Shown here: positions 12,336 to 24,176 of the stretch, in pieces
How the letters are laid out: every line of letters begins with the position of its first letter
Numbering within the stretch: the first letter of the stretch is position 1
Assembly (NCBI GenBank): GCA_009792885.1
Contig: WMCF01000018.1
Location: forward strand, 2,308,031 to 2,372,030
From: Eremophila alpestris peregrina
Lineage: Eukaryota > Chordata > Aves > Passeriformes > Alaudidae
Direction: 5' to 3'
Length of the DNA stretch: 64,000 nt
Made by a program: the position numbers and the translations under genes
Notes under the pieces: model-generated
What the model was told of the DNA's origin: nothing
The model's input: only the letters and a program-made list of their open reading frames with translations
Databases searched by the model: none

Positions 12336-12925
12336 TATATTCTGGTTCTGTGGCATGTTAACTTTGCTGGCTTCTGGGTGCTCACCAAGGTGATCTAGCA
12401 CCCCCTTCTCATAATGCAGAGGGAAATGATGAGGAAAAGCTCATAGGTTGATATAGGATCAAGACAAGGACAGGCAGATCATTTACCAGTTACCATCAGG
12501 GGCAGTACAGACTCAGCTTAAGGGAAATTAGTTTAAGTTATAGAGAATTAAACAGAATTGGATAGTGATAAATATGAAGGAATTGTAAACCACCTTCTCA
12601 ACCCCCTCCCATCATTCCAGGCTGAATTTTCTTCCTAACTCTTTCACCTCCTCCCTCCCAAGCAGAGCAGGATGATGGGAAATGAGAAGCATTGTCAGTT
12701 CCTTATGTTTCATCTCTGCTTTTCTTTATTCCTCATGCTCTTTCCTGCTCCAGAGAGGAATGCTCCCATAGGATACAATCCTTCACAAACTGCTCCAGGG
12801 AGTGTCTTTCCCATGGGCTGCAGTTCTTCAAAACTTGCTCCAGCATGATTTCTGTCCATAGGGAGCAGTCCTTCAGGAGCCAAGACCTCCAATGTGGGCT
12901 CCTGTGGGGTTACAGGAACAGACTT
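12336..12925. mobile_element. Old avian interspersed repeat, probably ERV/LTR-derived
   Basis: I recognise a repeat common in bird genomes. Its landmarks occur in order: 'ctgggtgctcaccaa' near 12373; 'aggacaggcagatcatt' and 'accagttaccatcagggg' near 12467-12505; 'cagactcagctt' and 'gggaaattag' near 12508-12531; 'ccaccttctc' and 'ccccctcccatcattccagg' near 12590-12622; then the 45-bp tandem block that normally follows. From memory this family is associated with endogenous-retrovirus sequences of birds, but I cannot give its formal name or say whether this part is LTR or internal. There is no intact retroviral gene, and no protease, polymerase or envelope motif. Both edges are approximate. Heavy divergence from the remembered consensus indicates an old insertion. 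Confidence 0.75.
12738..12922. repeat. 45-bp tandem repeat inside the ERV-like element
   Basis: Three clear units and a degraded fourth, each beginning near 'tgctccag' and containing a 'cccat-ggg' core and a 'cagtccttca' end. Unit starts fall at about 12747, 12792 and 12837. Because 45 is divisible by three, the minus-strand translation shows a 15-residue period, with repeated (L/Y)PMG or PMD and AG blocks between 12892 and 12710. This tandem structure is a known part of the parent repeat and did not arise here. The short open frame over it is not evidence of a gene. Confidence 0.8.
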
Positions 12926-15900
12926 CAGAGCACAAAACTTCGCTTGAAATCCATTTTGGATTTATTCTGGAATGATGGACAGTTCCATAGCTTTTCATAA
13001 GGATGGGATCTTTATCAACAAGTTCTGCTCATGATCAAAGTCAAGAAGGAGACTTGTACAACTCCTCTAGATAACCTTGCTTAATGCCTCATTTTCACCC
13101 ATTTATTCTGAATATATCCAGAGATACCGTTCCCTTTTCCAAATTATCACCATTTTCTGCAAAGAGTTTCTCTGCAGGACTAACTTTGAATTCAGGAACA
13201 AAGAAGAGGCACCACCTGTTGAAAGATGAATCCATGGAGTTGTTTCCAGGATAGAGACTGGCTTCTTGAATGTTGGTTTTCTTGGAAATAACCTTAAGGG
13301 CAGAATTTATATAAGAATCCATTAGGGACAGACACAATTTGATCTATCATAGCATATAATGACTTTCTGGGCCACCTGTCACTTTGCTTTGCATCTTACA
13401 GGCCATTTGTGAATGGCAGTTGGTGAGACAAGATCTGCTATATATCTTTCCAGTAGAATATTGAACATGACACAATAAAGTCTGATTTTAATCTCAGGAT
13501 AAATAATAAAAATAACATAGAAAAGCTGTTAGTAAATACTGTAAAAGGAAGTGCTTGAGGGTGTTTTTTGATAGTGTAGTTATTTATAAACCTCTCCTTC
13601 CCACATGCTAAAAGACTCATTAAGTATGGGGATTCTGGATAAGAGCAATAGAGTGCAATGTGCAGTGGGTAGCATGCAGTAAATATTCAAAAGGCACTGG
13701 AGAGTCCTTGTTCAGGGACCAAGCTCGGGAAGTGATGTAAACTCTTCACAGAGCACTTAATTTGATTCTCTCAGAGATTTATTTCAGCATGTGATTGATG
13801 GAAACTGACTAAGTGGTAGTGTGGCAAAAGTACAAAAGCTATTGAACTATTAATGTTATTTATAAGGACAGGACTAACCATGATAAGCAAGGACCAATAT
13901 GAAATGTTTGTTTACTTATTTGGCGTGAAAGCCCTTCCTTTGTGAGGAGCCAGCAGGACTGAACAGGCTGAACAGAAGGCAAAGACAAGGGCTTGCCTCC
14001 CAGAGCTGTCATAGGCTCAGCTCCACTTACAGTGGTGTGGGAAGCAGGTTAGGGCTGAGAGCTTTTACAACAGATTTTGGAAGCACTTTGTGCAAAATAA
14101 AGTATAAACACAAAGGCCCTGAACTTCCCTGGATTCATAAAATATTTTTCTTCATCTCTGACCTGTCAGCTGCACCGGGCTTTGCAGTTTCATCTTTCTT
14201 GTTAAGGACATCAGAAATGGGTAAGCAAAGTGGAGTAGCAATCAGTATTCTTTGTATTTGACAACCATTTCACCTCCCAGAGAAATCACCCCTTTCTTGG
14301 GTCCACATTTCCTGAGTGCTTGGAAATCACCACAACATAAATATATGCCAATCAAGTGGTTAACATAATAGCATATTGTGAAATTATATGTAAACATCAA
14401 ACTACATTGATTGGGCAATTTCCTATCCAGTTATTCTTGAATTACCACTTCCCTGAATATGTCTTTTAGGAATGTCTCAGCTAGAAAGCTGTCTGCAATG
14501 TTTCATTCTCTTTAGATCCAGTTTATTCAAAATATTCCAACTCCCACAGCACAAATGGGTAAGTTATTGGCCAGGTACAGAACGCATGGAGGGGGAATAT
14601 GGGCAATTGACCTGTAAATATTTGCCTTAAATAATTCAAGAACCTCTTGCTTGTCATTTGCTGCATGAGCTCAACCTCTAACCCATTTAATACCATTATC
14701 CTCAACTCAAGCAGAGGGATCAGACATACCAGCATTCCAGTACAGGAATCCCCGTGGTACCATTTAACTTGGAGGAGGAAGGAAGGGTTGGAGTTGCAGG
14801 TGGCCTTGCAATTCTTGGGAAACATCCCACTTCACATGAAGGTTTCCTCAGTAACTATGCAAAGCCAACCAATGTGTCAATCAAATTGTAGTGAGTAGTC
14901 AGTCCAAACATCTGCCTTTTTTGTCTGGTTTCCCTGGGTGTTCTGCCTGGATTTTGTAGCATAGAAGTACTTGACATGAAAGCATTTGCTCAGTTCACAG
15001 AGAAGGGCACAGCAGCTTCTTGGACTCCTGTCTTATTTGCTTTAGCCAACCAGTCATCTGCATGACAGAGGACTGTTTTTAATTTGATGCTGGTGCACTG
15101 ATTAACAGTGCAGGTCCCTTAGACTTGCCAATCAGAAAGATTAGACAGTGAGCTTGTAAAAATTTACTTATGAAAAGTGACATCCTCATATGAGTTCATG
15201 CTGGCATCTATCTGCTAAAAGAAAAATGAAACCAAATATTTTGTGTCACACAAAGCAAAGTAGAAAAGAATGGGAGCAATGTGTGGCACTTTTCTCCAGT
15301 GCATCAGGCAGTTGTTTCCTAGATAATAATTAGATCTCTTTCATTTATTGACATTTTCGGCAGGATTTCTGCAAAAAAAACCCCCAACCTTTTGAAGTAA
15401 CATGATATTCAAGATCCGCTTTCAAGTTTATTCCAAGTTCACAAAGGCCAAGGAGAGTTTTGTCTTAACAGAGCTTTGAATCAGGAGTTGTTTTGCTCCA
15501 AGAAGCCTCCACTCTTCAGGTAACTGCAAGATATGTTCTTTTTTCTTGTGAAAATGGGCCTTCTGAAAGATCTTGTGGGTCACCAGGTCTAAATAACATC
15601 TTAATATCTCCCAACTGACTAGGTTCTTATTCTGGCCAGAATCAGTATGTATAGAAATTTCATTTTCACACAAATTTTGCCGACGTATTTTTCAGAAGCA
15701 AGCACACAAAAAGTTCTGGGCTTTTAGTTTAGACTTAGCATTATCTTATCTGTCTTTGCAACCACATACCCTTCAAGGATCTCTAGAAGTTAGGGAGAAT
15801 GCTTATGATAGATGATAGAATTATGATAGAGTTATAAATAGAAATTCAGGTGAACCTGAAACTACTGTTGTCCCCCCTTAGTGCCATATGTCTAAATGCC

Positions 15901-16039
15901 AGGTGCCAGCTGGGACAATGGAATCTTTGGCCATGTCTGCTCTGTCAGAAGAATGAAACAGTAACTGACAAAGAAGTATGACTGTGCTCTTTTCTTCCTG
16001 ATTCTTGGCATTACCTGGGCTATCAGCTGGCCTCAGTGG
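12926..16039. other. Unique non-coding sequence
   Basis: No gene, RNA or repeat is recognisable. Composition is moderately AT-rich. Overlapping open frames at 14523-14825 (minus) and 14647-14898 (plus) exclude each other and neither looks like a known family. A short 'gatgataga' low-complexity stretch occurs near 15805-15840. Confidence 0.65.
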
Positions 16040-16460
16040 GGCTCACAGTGCCTGAGAAGGGTTCAGATCCCCTCCTGCTGGGCTGCACTGGATGTGCCCA
16101 GCCCTGCCCACATCCAGCACACCCAGCACATGAACAGGAGTGAGGACTCTGCCCATCCCAAAGCTGCCTGGGCTGACCAGACCAGCCCCAGCAGCGCAGC
16201 AGGACAGAGCTGACAGGGAGGCTCAGTGGGACTGTGACATCTGTGTGACAGTGGGGACATTTGTCTGCGTCTGTACTGAGCAATTAGCAGCCACTGAGCA
16301 GAGGAGCAGGGCATGGGCCATGACTGACCCCTCTGCTCACCTCTACAGGCTCCCTGGCTACGCTCAGACTTGTACAGCAGCAGGAAGGGGCCAGGCACTG
16401 GGACCATCCCTGATCTCTCACCTGCAGCTGGGTGGGGGAGGACACCTGGCTTTGGGAAAA
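16040..16460. other. GC-rich, CpG-poor patch
   Basis: About 420 bases of C/G-rich sequence carry long open frames on both strands: 186 codons minus at 16063-16623 and 128 codons plus at 16140-16526. CpG is nearly absent (only a few), unlike the island at 43.5 kb. E-box hexamers CACCTG and CAGCTG sit side by side at about 16421-16432. The open frames follow from low stop-codon density in GC-rich sequence and resemble no family I know. It might be a decayed island, an old repeat or an isochore fluctuation. Confidence 0.5.
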
Positions 16461-16737
16461 AGCATTCTCCCTTGTTTTGTATCTGCTCAAGACCCCTCCT
16501 GTTGCTGTTCATGTACATGCATATAGCAAAACTTATAGCATGATGTCTGAAATTCTGCTTTGATGCTGGCTTTTCTTGTCTGGTCCATACATTATTTGAC
16601 CAGGTGTATTTTGCCCCTTTCAATCAGACAATCTTGAGTGCCTGTTATAGTGATAAAATATTTCATGTGCTCTGCCAGAAACTGTCATATTCCCATTGTT
16701 TACTGATTCCAGGCAAGCTTAGTCATAGTGGCAGTAC
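16461..16737. other. Unique non-coding sequence
   Basis: Nothing recognised between the GC-rich patch and the A-rich tract. Confidence 0.6.
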
Positions 16738-16790
16738 AAAAAAAAGAGAAAAGAAAACAACAACAACAAAAAAAAAACAACTTGAAAAAT
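16738..16790 (+). repeat. A-rich (CAA)n tract
   Basis: A-rich run with three CAA units and A9-type blocks. It could pair with the (TTG)n tract about 700 bases downstream if both were in one transcript. Confidence 0.9.
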
Positions 16791-17455
16791 AGGCTACAAT
16801 AGGAGATAAAAATGATGTGGCTGTCTCAGGACTTTTAAGATTGTTATCTTTATTTATCTTTTTATGAAAAATATGCTTTTTTCTCTTCAAGTTGTGGATT
16901 CTGTGTTGTTTGTTGAATGTTGCAGCTACTGCCTTCTGTCTTGGCTTTTTAATTTTTCTAATTGGTGAGGCAATAACACAGGGAAGATGGAATGCACTAT
17001 GCAAGTGCAAAGTAAAATCCAGACATTGATTTTGGTGGAAATTAGGGCCTACATCTATATTTTATACTTCTATAGCACATTCCATCTTCCACAGTTTTCC
17101 ATTTATGGGATAATGTCACTGGAGAGAATACTTCACATTCACTTCTGTATTATTTAGCCATGCAATGTGATAGTGATAAGATCAAGATGTTTGGCACTAA
17201 AATCCCAACTGTTTCAGCAAGTGCTTCATGGTTAGTTGGGGTGTCATATCTGTTAACAAACTTATTCATCATCTTTGCTTTTTCCTTGTGGAACAGGTAA
17301 TGAGTGGTAACTTGTGTATCTCTTTCTCAACTCGTGCACTTCCTTGTTACAGAAACAGTTGTCTTTCACTGCATAACAATAAATCTTTCCTTGTATTTTG
17401 CATTTTATTTATTGGTTTGGGGTTTTATTTTTTGGATTTGATTTGGTCAGCTTTT
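16791..17455. other. Unique AT-rich sequence between two complementary simple repeats
   Basis: No gene recognised. It is flanked by an A/CAA-rich tract on the left and a T/TTG-rich tract on the right. Confidence 0.6.
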
Positions 17456-17512
17456 ATTTTTGTTGTTGTTGTTTTGTTGTTGTTGTGGTTGTTGTTGTTT
17501 TGGGGGTTTTTT
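17456..17512 (+). repeat. (TTG)n tract
   Basis: Interrupted TTG/TGT repeat of about 57 bases ending in GGGGGTTTTTT. It is the complement in kind of the CAA tract at 16738-16790. The short open frame across it is a composition artefact. Confidence 0.9.
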
Positions 17513-20500
17513 CTTCATGTTAAATCTATAGACTAATCACATAAGAGATTTTTTTTGCAGAACTTCAAAACCTGAAATAAAGAACTGTCTGGTGCTTAAA
17601 TAAAGTACAGGATGGAATACCCAGTCTGACACAGACTGTTATAATCACAGACCACTCACTTTACCATTCTCTTTTTTCTAAAAAATGGGACAATCTAACA
17701 TTTATCCTCCTTATGCAGCAGTACATAATGTTTCATGACTTAGGAAATGTTTGTAGCACAACACTGTTATTAGCATAGCATTGTTTACTTCTGCAAATGT
17801 TGATTAAAGACACTAAAATTATCTGGATGATAAGAGTAAGGTACAAAAGGAAATGAAAATGAGGCTTTAATCACTCTCTCAGTGTATAAAGGAACACAGA
17901 TAAGACCATTCCCAAATGCAAGCTATAAATAGGAAATTACCCAGTGAGTACAATTTTGTCACATGTTTTCTCTCTGGGGATTGCATGTCAGCAGAACTGT
18001 GTCTTTGCTACCTGCTGCCACAGGCTGCTACCTGGGAACCAAGATCTCAAACATTGTGAAAGGATAAAAGACAGTTAATGGCCACAATAGCTCACATGGG
18101 TCTCACCTCCACAGATTTGGTCCCCTTGAGGAGACCTGCTTTCAGTGGCACGCTGTGGCTTCAGTTACATGGTTGCTGCTGTGTTACTGTTTTGCCTTCT
18201 GACATTAGGATATTGCCAGGATAAATATTGCCTCCTGAAGGTTTGCACTGAGTCAACTTCATATTGGAAATTAAGAGTGATGAAAATTTTTTCTGGATTA
18301 GACAAGTTAACATTGCTCTTGCTGACTCAAGCAATGGGAGAATCCTTTGTGATTCACTTACTAGAAATGCTGCTTTTGTCTAAAAGTCTGCAACTCTTCC
18401 ACTACTCAGGAGGCACAGCTTCAGCTCTCTGCTTCTCCTAATTTGGTTGGTCCCTACCTCAGCTTGCTGTGATGCTTGCACATCCACCCATGTATGTCTT
18501 TTCCTTGCTGAGAAACTCTGCTGCACACTTCATAAGTGACCAAATTCCAGCCACCGTCCCCATTTTCATTCTTTTCTATACAAGTTCAAAATTCTCAGAA
18601 AAGTCAAGAAATCATGATGAAATCAACTTGGAAAGTTGTGACACAGTATCTCTGATCCCTGTATGAGACTTGAAAAGTTATATATTTACTTCACTAGTAT
18701 TTTAAAACTTCACAATTCATCATTGTTTCTTTCACAAGTTGGGTTTTCCCTCACATCTCCTTCTTGTTAGGTTTTTGACTTTGGGTGTCTTGCACGTGCA
18801 CACCAGCTGTGTGCACATAACATACACTTCATGCAGAGCAGATGAGAAAGCAGCTTTGAGTGAGCACCAAGTATCTCATTCAGAATCTGCCCTCATCAAA
18901 CTTTCCCTATTGGAGCACAGATAGAGCAGAGGAAAAAAAGAGATTTGTTGATTTGTTCTGTGTTCTCCATTACTTTCCAACTCAAATTTCCAGTTGCTAC
19001 TCTAGATCCGTGCCAAAATTATCATTTGTAGTCCTTGATGATATATTTGGGATTACCATAATCTATCACAGGATTAGCAGTCACTAGCGTCATGAAATAT
19101 AAACCCCTCATCCACCCAGACTTCAGCAGCACATCTGCTGGAGCTAGTAGTTGAATTTGGCTTTCCTTCTCATGCCCTATAACCCTTCCTGGGACCCCAC
19201 AATTACCCCCTTGCCAATAAACTGAGTAAGGTCAGGGTGCATCCCAAGCAGTGGCACAGCACTGCCCATCCTGTAAAGCCACAAAAAAGGTACATGACAT
19301 GGCTTCAGACCAGACAATCCAGTACTATTCTAGACAAGTAGAGGACATGCCTTAGGGATCAGCATGGACTAGAATTCACAGGTACAGTTGCCATGCCTGG
19401 GAATTAGGGAAATGTTAGTTAGACATGAACTGGCTGTTACAACTGGCTTCAGGTGCAGCCACATCAATGTTTTGGTTTAGAGCAGACATATTTATTAAAA
19501 GCTTGTTTCCTGATTGTTTCCCAGTTCCCAACAATCCCATCTGGAACAGAAAAAAAGAGTTCAAATATCCTGCCACCTAGGGCACCTACCCTACCATAAT
19601 TCCTAAACTACTATACAAGAAAGATAAACCAAAGTGTTACTGTTTAAGAAAAAAAATTTCAGAGTCTTGATGAAGCTTTGAATATTGGATGTAACTTTAG
19701 TAACCACATTGGTCATTGTGACTCCAATGTGACACTAGATATTCCTTTTTCTTTGTGTTTCTGTAACACCCATATCCTTTGTAAGACAGTCGAGTTTGTA
19801 CAGTGTCCATCTAAAGAGTTACAGCTCAAAGCACCAAATCTTTGTGCCCAAAACACATTGAGATTTATCCACAAGCAAAGGTTAGTTCTGCAAAAGGTGC
19901 TGCAAGATCAGCATGAAACATCATGTAATATGTGGACCATAATTCTTACTTGGCCACAAACATCAGGCAGTATTTAAGCACACGATTGCAATGTTCCTAG
20001 ATGTCATTGCAGCCTTTCTTCTAGTCAGGTATTTGTGGGATTTCTGCTTAAAGGAAAATACTGAAGGAGCATTGGAAAACCTGATGTCTTTTCCAGATGA
20101 TATTTCCAATTTGCCCCGTTATCTGAAGTCCCAGAGAATGTCTGTTAGGTTATCAGATTTTTATAATTGAAATGTGGCCACTGTACTTTGAAAAATAGAC
20201 AATAGCCCAAAATTCAGATTGAAAGAGGAAGCCTTTTTAGAGGAGGACTGGAGGAGTAGATATCTACCAAAATCTTTGGTTAATTTTAAGGACACATATC
20301 ATGATTTTCTATGCACAGCATGGGTAACAAATTGGTTCAAGGGCATATCTTGGGAAGATCATTGCAGAACGTTGCAGGGTAATGTGGACTGGCATTAAGA
20401 TCAACGAGACTTGTGAAGTGCTTTATATCACATTATGCCCATCTTCCACACTTCTACAGTTCTTATCATTCCTCATGTGTCCTCACAAAGGCAAGCAAAC

Positions 20501-20755
20501 AGGCAAATAGGAGTATGGAAACAAGCGCTAGAAGATAAGAGAGATTTAATCCAACAGATGTAGAGAAAGATTGCCTTGAACATGTTTGCAAAACAAGTTA
20601 TTGTTTTGTATCGTGCAAGGATTAGATATCTTGGGATAATCTGTACTCTGAGGAATTACCACTTTGCTCCAGCCCTGGATCACATGTACATGAGACTATG
20701 AGAAATCCTTTTCTGGCTGTTCTTCTGCCCAGCAGATGGACATGATAGATATGGG
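17513..20755. other. Unique non-coding sequence
   Basis: No gene is supported. An open frame at 18145-18441 begins at GTG; its first ATG is at 18169 and it then encodes a hydrophobic run (VAAVLLFCLLTLGYC) resembling a signal peptide. The rest is unrecognisable and has no splice or conservation support. The 19100-19560 interval is slightly GC-richer and contains 'ccaataaac', but I cannot assign it to a repeat. Confidence 0.6.
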
Positions 20756-20800
20756 ATTTTTTTTTTAATTTAATTTTTTCCCTTTTTGTCTCTTTTCCTA
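20756..20800 (+). repeat. T-rich low-complexity tract
   Basis: T10 followed by AATTTAATTTTTT and further pyrimidine-rich sequence. Confidence 0.85.
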
Positions 20801-23800
20801 AGTCCAGTTGGCAGATCTTGTAATTTGCTGTGTTGACCCTTCCAGGGGCTTGATATTGAACCCACCATCTGGCTAATAATGAGGCCAGCTGGACACTAAC
20901 ACCAAGATTCAGTCCCAGACTCACATCTTCTTCATCTGGCTTCTTTTTTATATTTGTTCTTGTTATGTCTGGACCCAATAGACATCATGTTGTGCAAAGT
21001 CACACGAAGTTCTTAGCCAACCTTTTAGTTTCTGGGTACACTTAACGATAGCAGGGGTGTGATGTTTCTGTCCCCTCAGGCAACATTTTATTGTTGTATG
21101 TGGACCATATAGGATGACAAAAAGAGAAAAACCTGATGAAAATGCTCTCACTGTTAATAATCACCAAGATTTTCTGGTTGCAGCAATAGGTTCAGATAAA
21201 TCACTGGATCATTTCCCCCAGAGTTTAATTGAACCACTGCTCTTACTCACCAGTTTGATTGATGTGACAGTGTACACAGATCCTTGATTCATAAGAAGTA
21301 AACATTTTTCTGTTGTTAAATTAAAGATCATCCTCTAGGACATTCAGAACAATTGAATCTGACAAAGACTCTTGGTGCACTGGGTGTTATTGGGTCCACC
21401 TGAGTGGGACTGGTTGTCACAGACTCACATTTGTACACTACATGAGCTTGCTTCGGGACCTCACCATGGCTGCTTCTGTCATGTCATTACTGGCAGTGAA
21501 ATGAGAGTTAGAGGATCAAGGTGTCTTTGCTGGACATGAACAACTGATCATACAGACAGAAGGGTCTCTCCTTACATGGCTGTGTAAGGAAAGGTGAGCA
21601 GGAGCTGAGACAGCAGCAAAGCGGGCAGGACACAGCTCTCACCAGCACAGCCCCTCAGCACCACAGCAATGAGAGCAGAGCAGACCCAGGGAGAACAGCT
21701 GCCTTCAGCCTAGAGCCAAGATTGGCAGCCAAGCTGGGATGAGACAGGTCTGAAGTCAAGCCAGGAGGCCAAGGAGTCAAAACTCACATCAGTGGAGTAT
21801 ATGGGCAGGCATGGCTGAAAAATTGCTGTGACAAGGACCAAAGCTTTTGTGCAACATGTTTAACAGTTCCTGTCAAAACACACAGGGTGAGAAGAATCTG
21901 ATCTATCATGTTTTGTAAGTTTAATTTTGGTAAGGTAACATATCAGACGTCTCACTTTCAAATATAAAAGTATGATGTAACTATTCTTTTGCCATTAATA
22001 TCCTGAAAGGCATCCTCCTCATTACTTCACAGAAAAGTGCTTCTCTTTATGAACATGAATTTGCAGGCACTTGATCCATGAGAGACTGAAAAGTCAATGT
22101 CCATGCTGTGATATCCTTGCTCCTATCCAATAACATGCCAGTGCTATATCTGCGTGTAAGAAAGAGATCACTCTTCCCCAAGGGAAGAATCTTGCTCAAC
22201 ATCTGCTCTATGTCTTCTGCAGCTCCTGCTGTTGCCTCTTACACAGAAAGGGCCACTCTCAAGTGTAAAGACCCTTTTTGAAAATGATCAGTTTCTTGCC
22301 AGCTGTTAAATGAAGTGCAGTGTGAGAACAATCCTTCACATGACCATGGAGATAAGTTAATGATGCTCTGCCAGTCCGGTGGGTGTTGTCCCCATTTAGC
22401 AAGCCTTACAAGATATATACCAAGGTTTGCTCCCTCTGAATCCTCTGAAGCTTGTAGTAGCAGACCATTGATTTATGCTGTTGTTGCCTTAGAAAGCACA
22501 GAAGGGTTCATGTTGCCAGGGATGTGGGATCAATCCTGTAATTACAGTCCATTAGCAGGGAAGCCACTGTTAGGCCTCTTGCATTAGAAATAGACCATCA
22601 TTTCTAAAACTGTCTAAAACAATGAGGTCTATGAAAATAGCTCCCAGTTGTGAGGAAGAGGATTGTACAATCAGCTGGAGGGGTAATTGCACTGGAGCAC
22701 AGGTCAGCACAGAAGGGAGATGGTCCTTGTCTCAGTGCATTAAAGAAAGTCCACTATGGTTTCAGAGTGATTTTCAAGGCCACATTTGAAATCAATCTGC
22801 CTCCAGGTGGTTTTCTTCAGAAAGATTTCCCATTAGATTTCTACTTAGTGTTTTGCACCCTGCCTTCTGCTTCATCTGGGAAAGCTCTAAGGAATTGCTT
22901 TCAGATTCACCATTTTCTTGTAGAACTCTTGTAGAGACACTTCCAGGCCTCTGCCTTACTGGTCTACATCTGTGACTTGAGTTTTGAACCAGGGCACAGC
23001 CACTTGTCTCTGCTCCTATCCAAAACTCTGTCGATGAACTCACTGGTGGAATTTAACTCTAATAGCAAAAGCTGAAGTACAGCTGTAGCTGGATGTGGTG
23101 CTATTCATGGTCACATTGTCAAGAGCCAATTGCTGTTCTACAGTGTAATATACTACTTCTATTACTTTGGTGAGAACAGGTGCCAGCCAGCTGACACAGG
23201 GTGCTGGGTGCTTGCAAGCTCAGACAGGTAATTAAAACCTTTTCAAAAGAAAAAGCTGGCTCTCAGTTATAAACGTGGCTGACACAGGCTGCCCAGCATT
23301 GCCAGACATTCAGAATGCTAAGAAGGAGATATGGTTGTTGGTACATGATATAACTCTAATTATATCAATTCTAATCTCTACTGTTGACAGCAACCAAGCT
23401 GTCTTTATTCTGCTTCTACCTACCCAGAGAAATAGCAGATTGGGGGCCTTCTTCTCTTGCTCATTTCCAAGGCTTCAAACCAGGGCCTGCAGTTAGATCA
23501 AGTCTTGCATTTCCTGAATTTGATCTTTTTTACATCATCTCCTATCCTGTGCATTGACTGAAATGCAACACTATTTCGCTGAATGTGAGTTCAATATTGC
23601 CTTCACCACCTCCTTTTCTCTCTTCACCAAAGAACAAGAGAAAGTCTCAAAGAGAAAGACGTCTAAAGATTTTAAATAATGCCTTTTTACCTAGATCTCC
23701 TTTTACCCTATGCAATCATTTAGTCATGACTCTACTTTTCCGATCAGACCAATCCATCTTTTCTTCTGTCAGTTCCCTGTCCAAGTGTCAGCAGTCTGAG

Positions 23801-24100
23801 GCACAGTGATGCTCAAGCCCCCAGGCTAGGTGGGCTCCAGCAATGTATCCTCTGTTACTGGAATAGTTTGTGCCAATACAGCTCCCTGGATTTCAGCCCA
23901 AAGGCTGCACATGAAAGAACTGAAATCAGCACTCCCAAGTCTCTAATTCCTAGCTTAGTCTCTACACATTTATTGTAATCTTCCTGGGCAGTTCTAAAGG
24001 AAGGGCAAGCTCACTCACTGACCTACAGCTTTCTTTCTCTTTCAGCCAGGTCAGCAAGCAGCCTTAGCCAAGAAAGTGTTTAACTCCTTGCAGCAAGAAT
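20801..24100. other. Unique non-coding sequence
   Basis: No exon or repeat recognised. A GC-richer segment at 21580-21800 is CpG-poor. Open frames such as 22315-22587 and 22650-22934 lack any family resemblance. Confidence 0.6.
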
Positions 24101-24144
24101 GGCACTGGGTGACATTTCCCTGGCTCTTCTTCAGGAACAATGTC

Positions 24145-24176
24145 AATGATCATTAAGATAATCATTAATGATCATT
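24145..24176. promoter_or_regulatory. Perfect 12-bp inverted repeat of TAAT/ATGATCAT type
   Basis: Arms AATGATCATTAA (24145-24156) and TTAATGATCATT (24165-24176) are exact reverse complements around an 8-base spacer GATAATCA. Each arm also contains the 10-base palindrome AATGATCATT, giving repeated TAAT/ATTA cores of homeodomain type. The symmetry is directly visible; a regulatory role is inference. Confidence 0.35.

Noticed and set aside
18145..18441. Small frame with a signal-peptide-like start
   Set aside because: The reported start is GTG; from the ATG at 18169 there is a hydrophobic run, but the remainder has no cysteine pattern or family likeness and no splice context. Chance is the simpler reading.
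19100..19560. Solo LTR suggested by a CCAATAAAC string
   Set aside because: No terminal TG...CA inverted ends, target duplication or family landmarks found.
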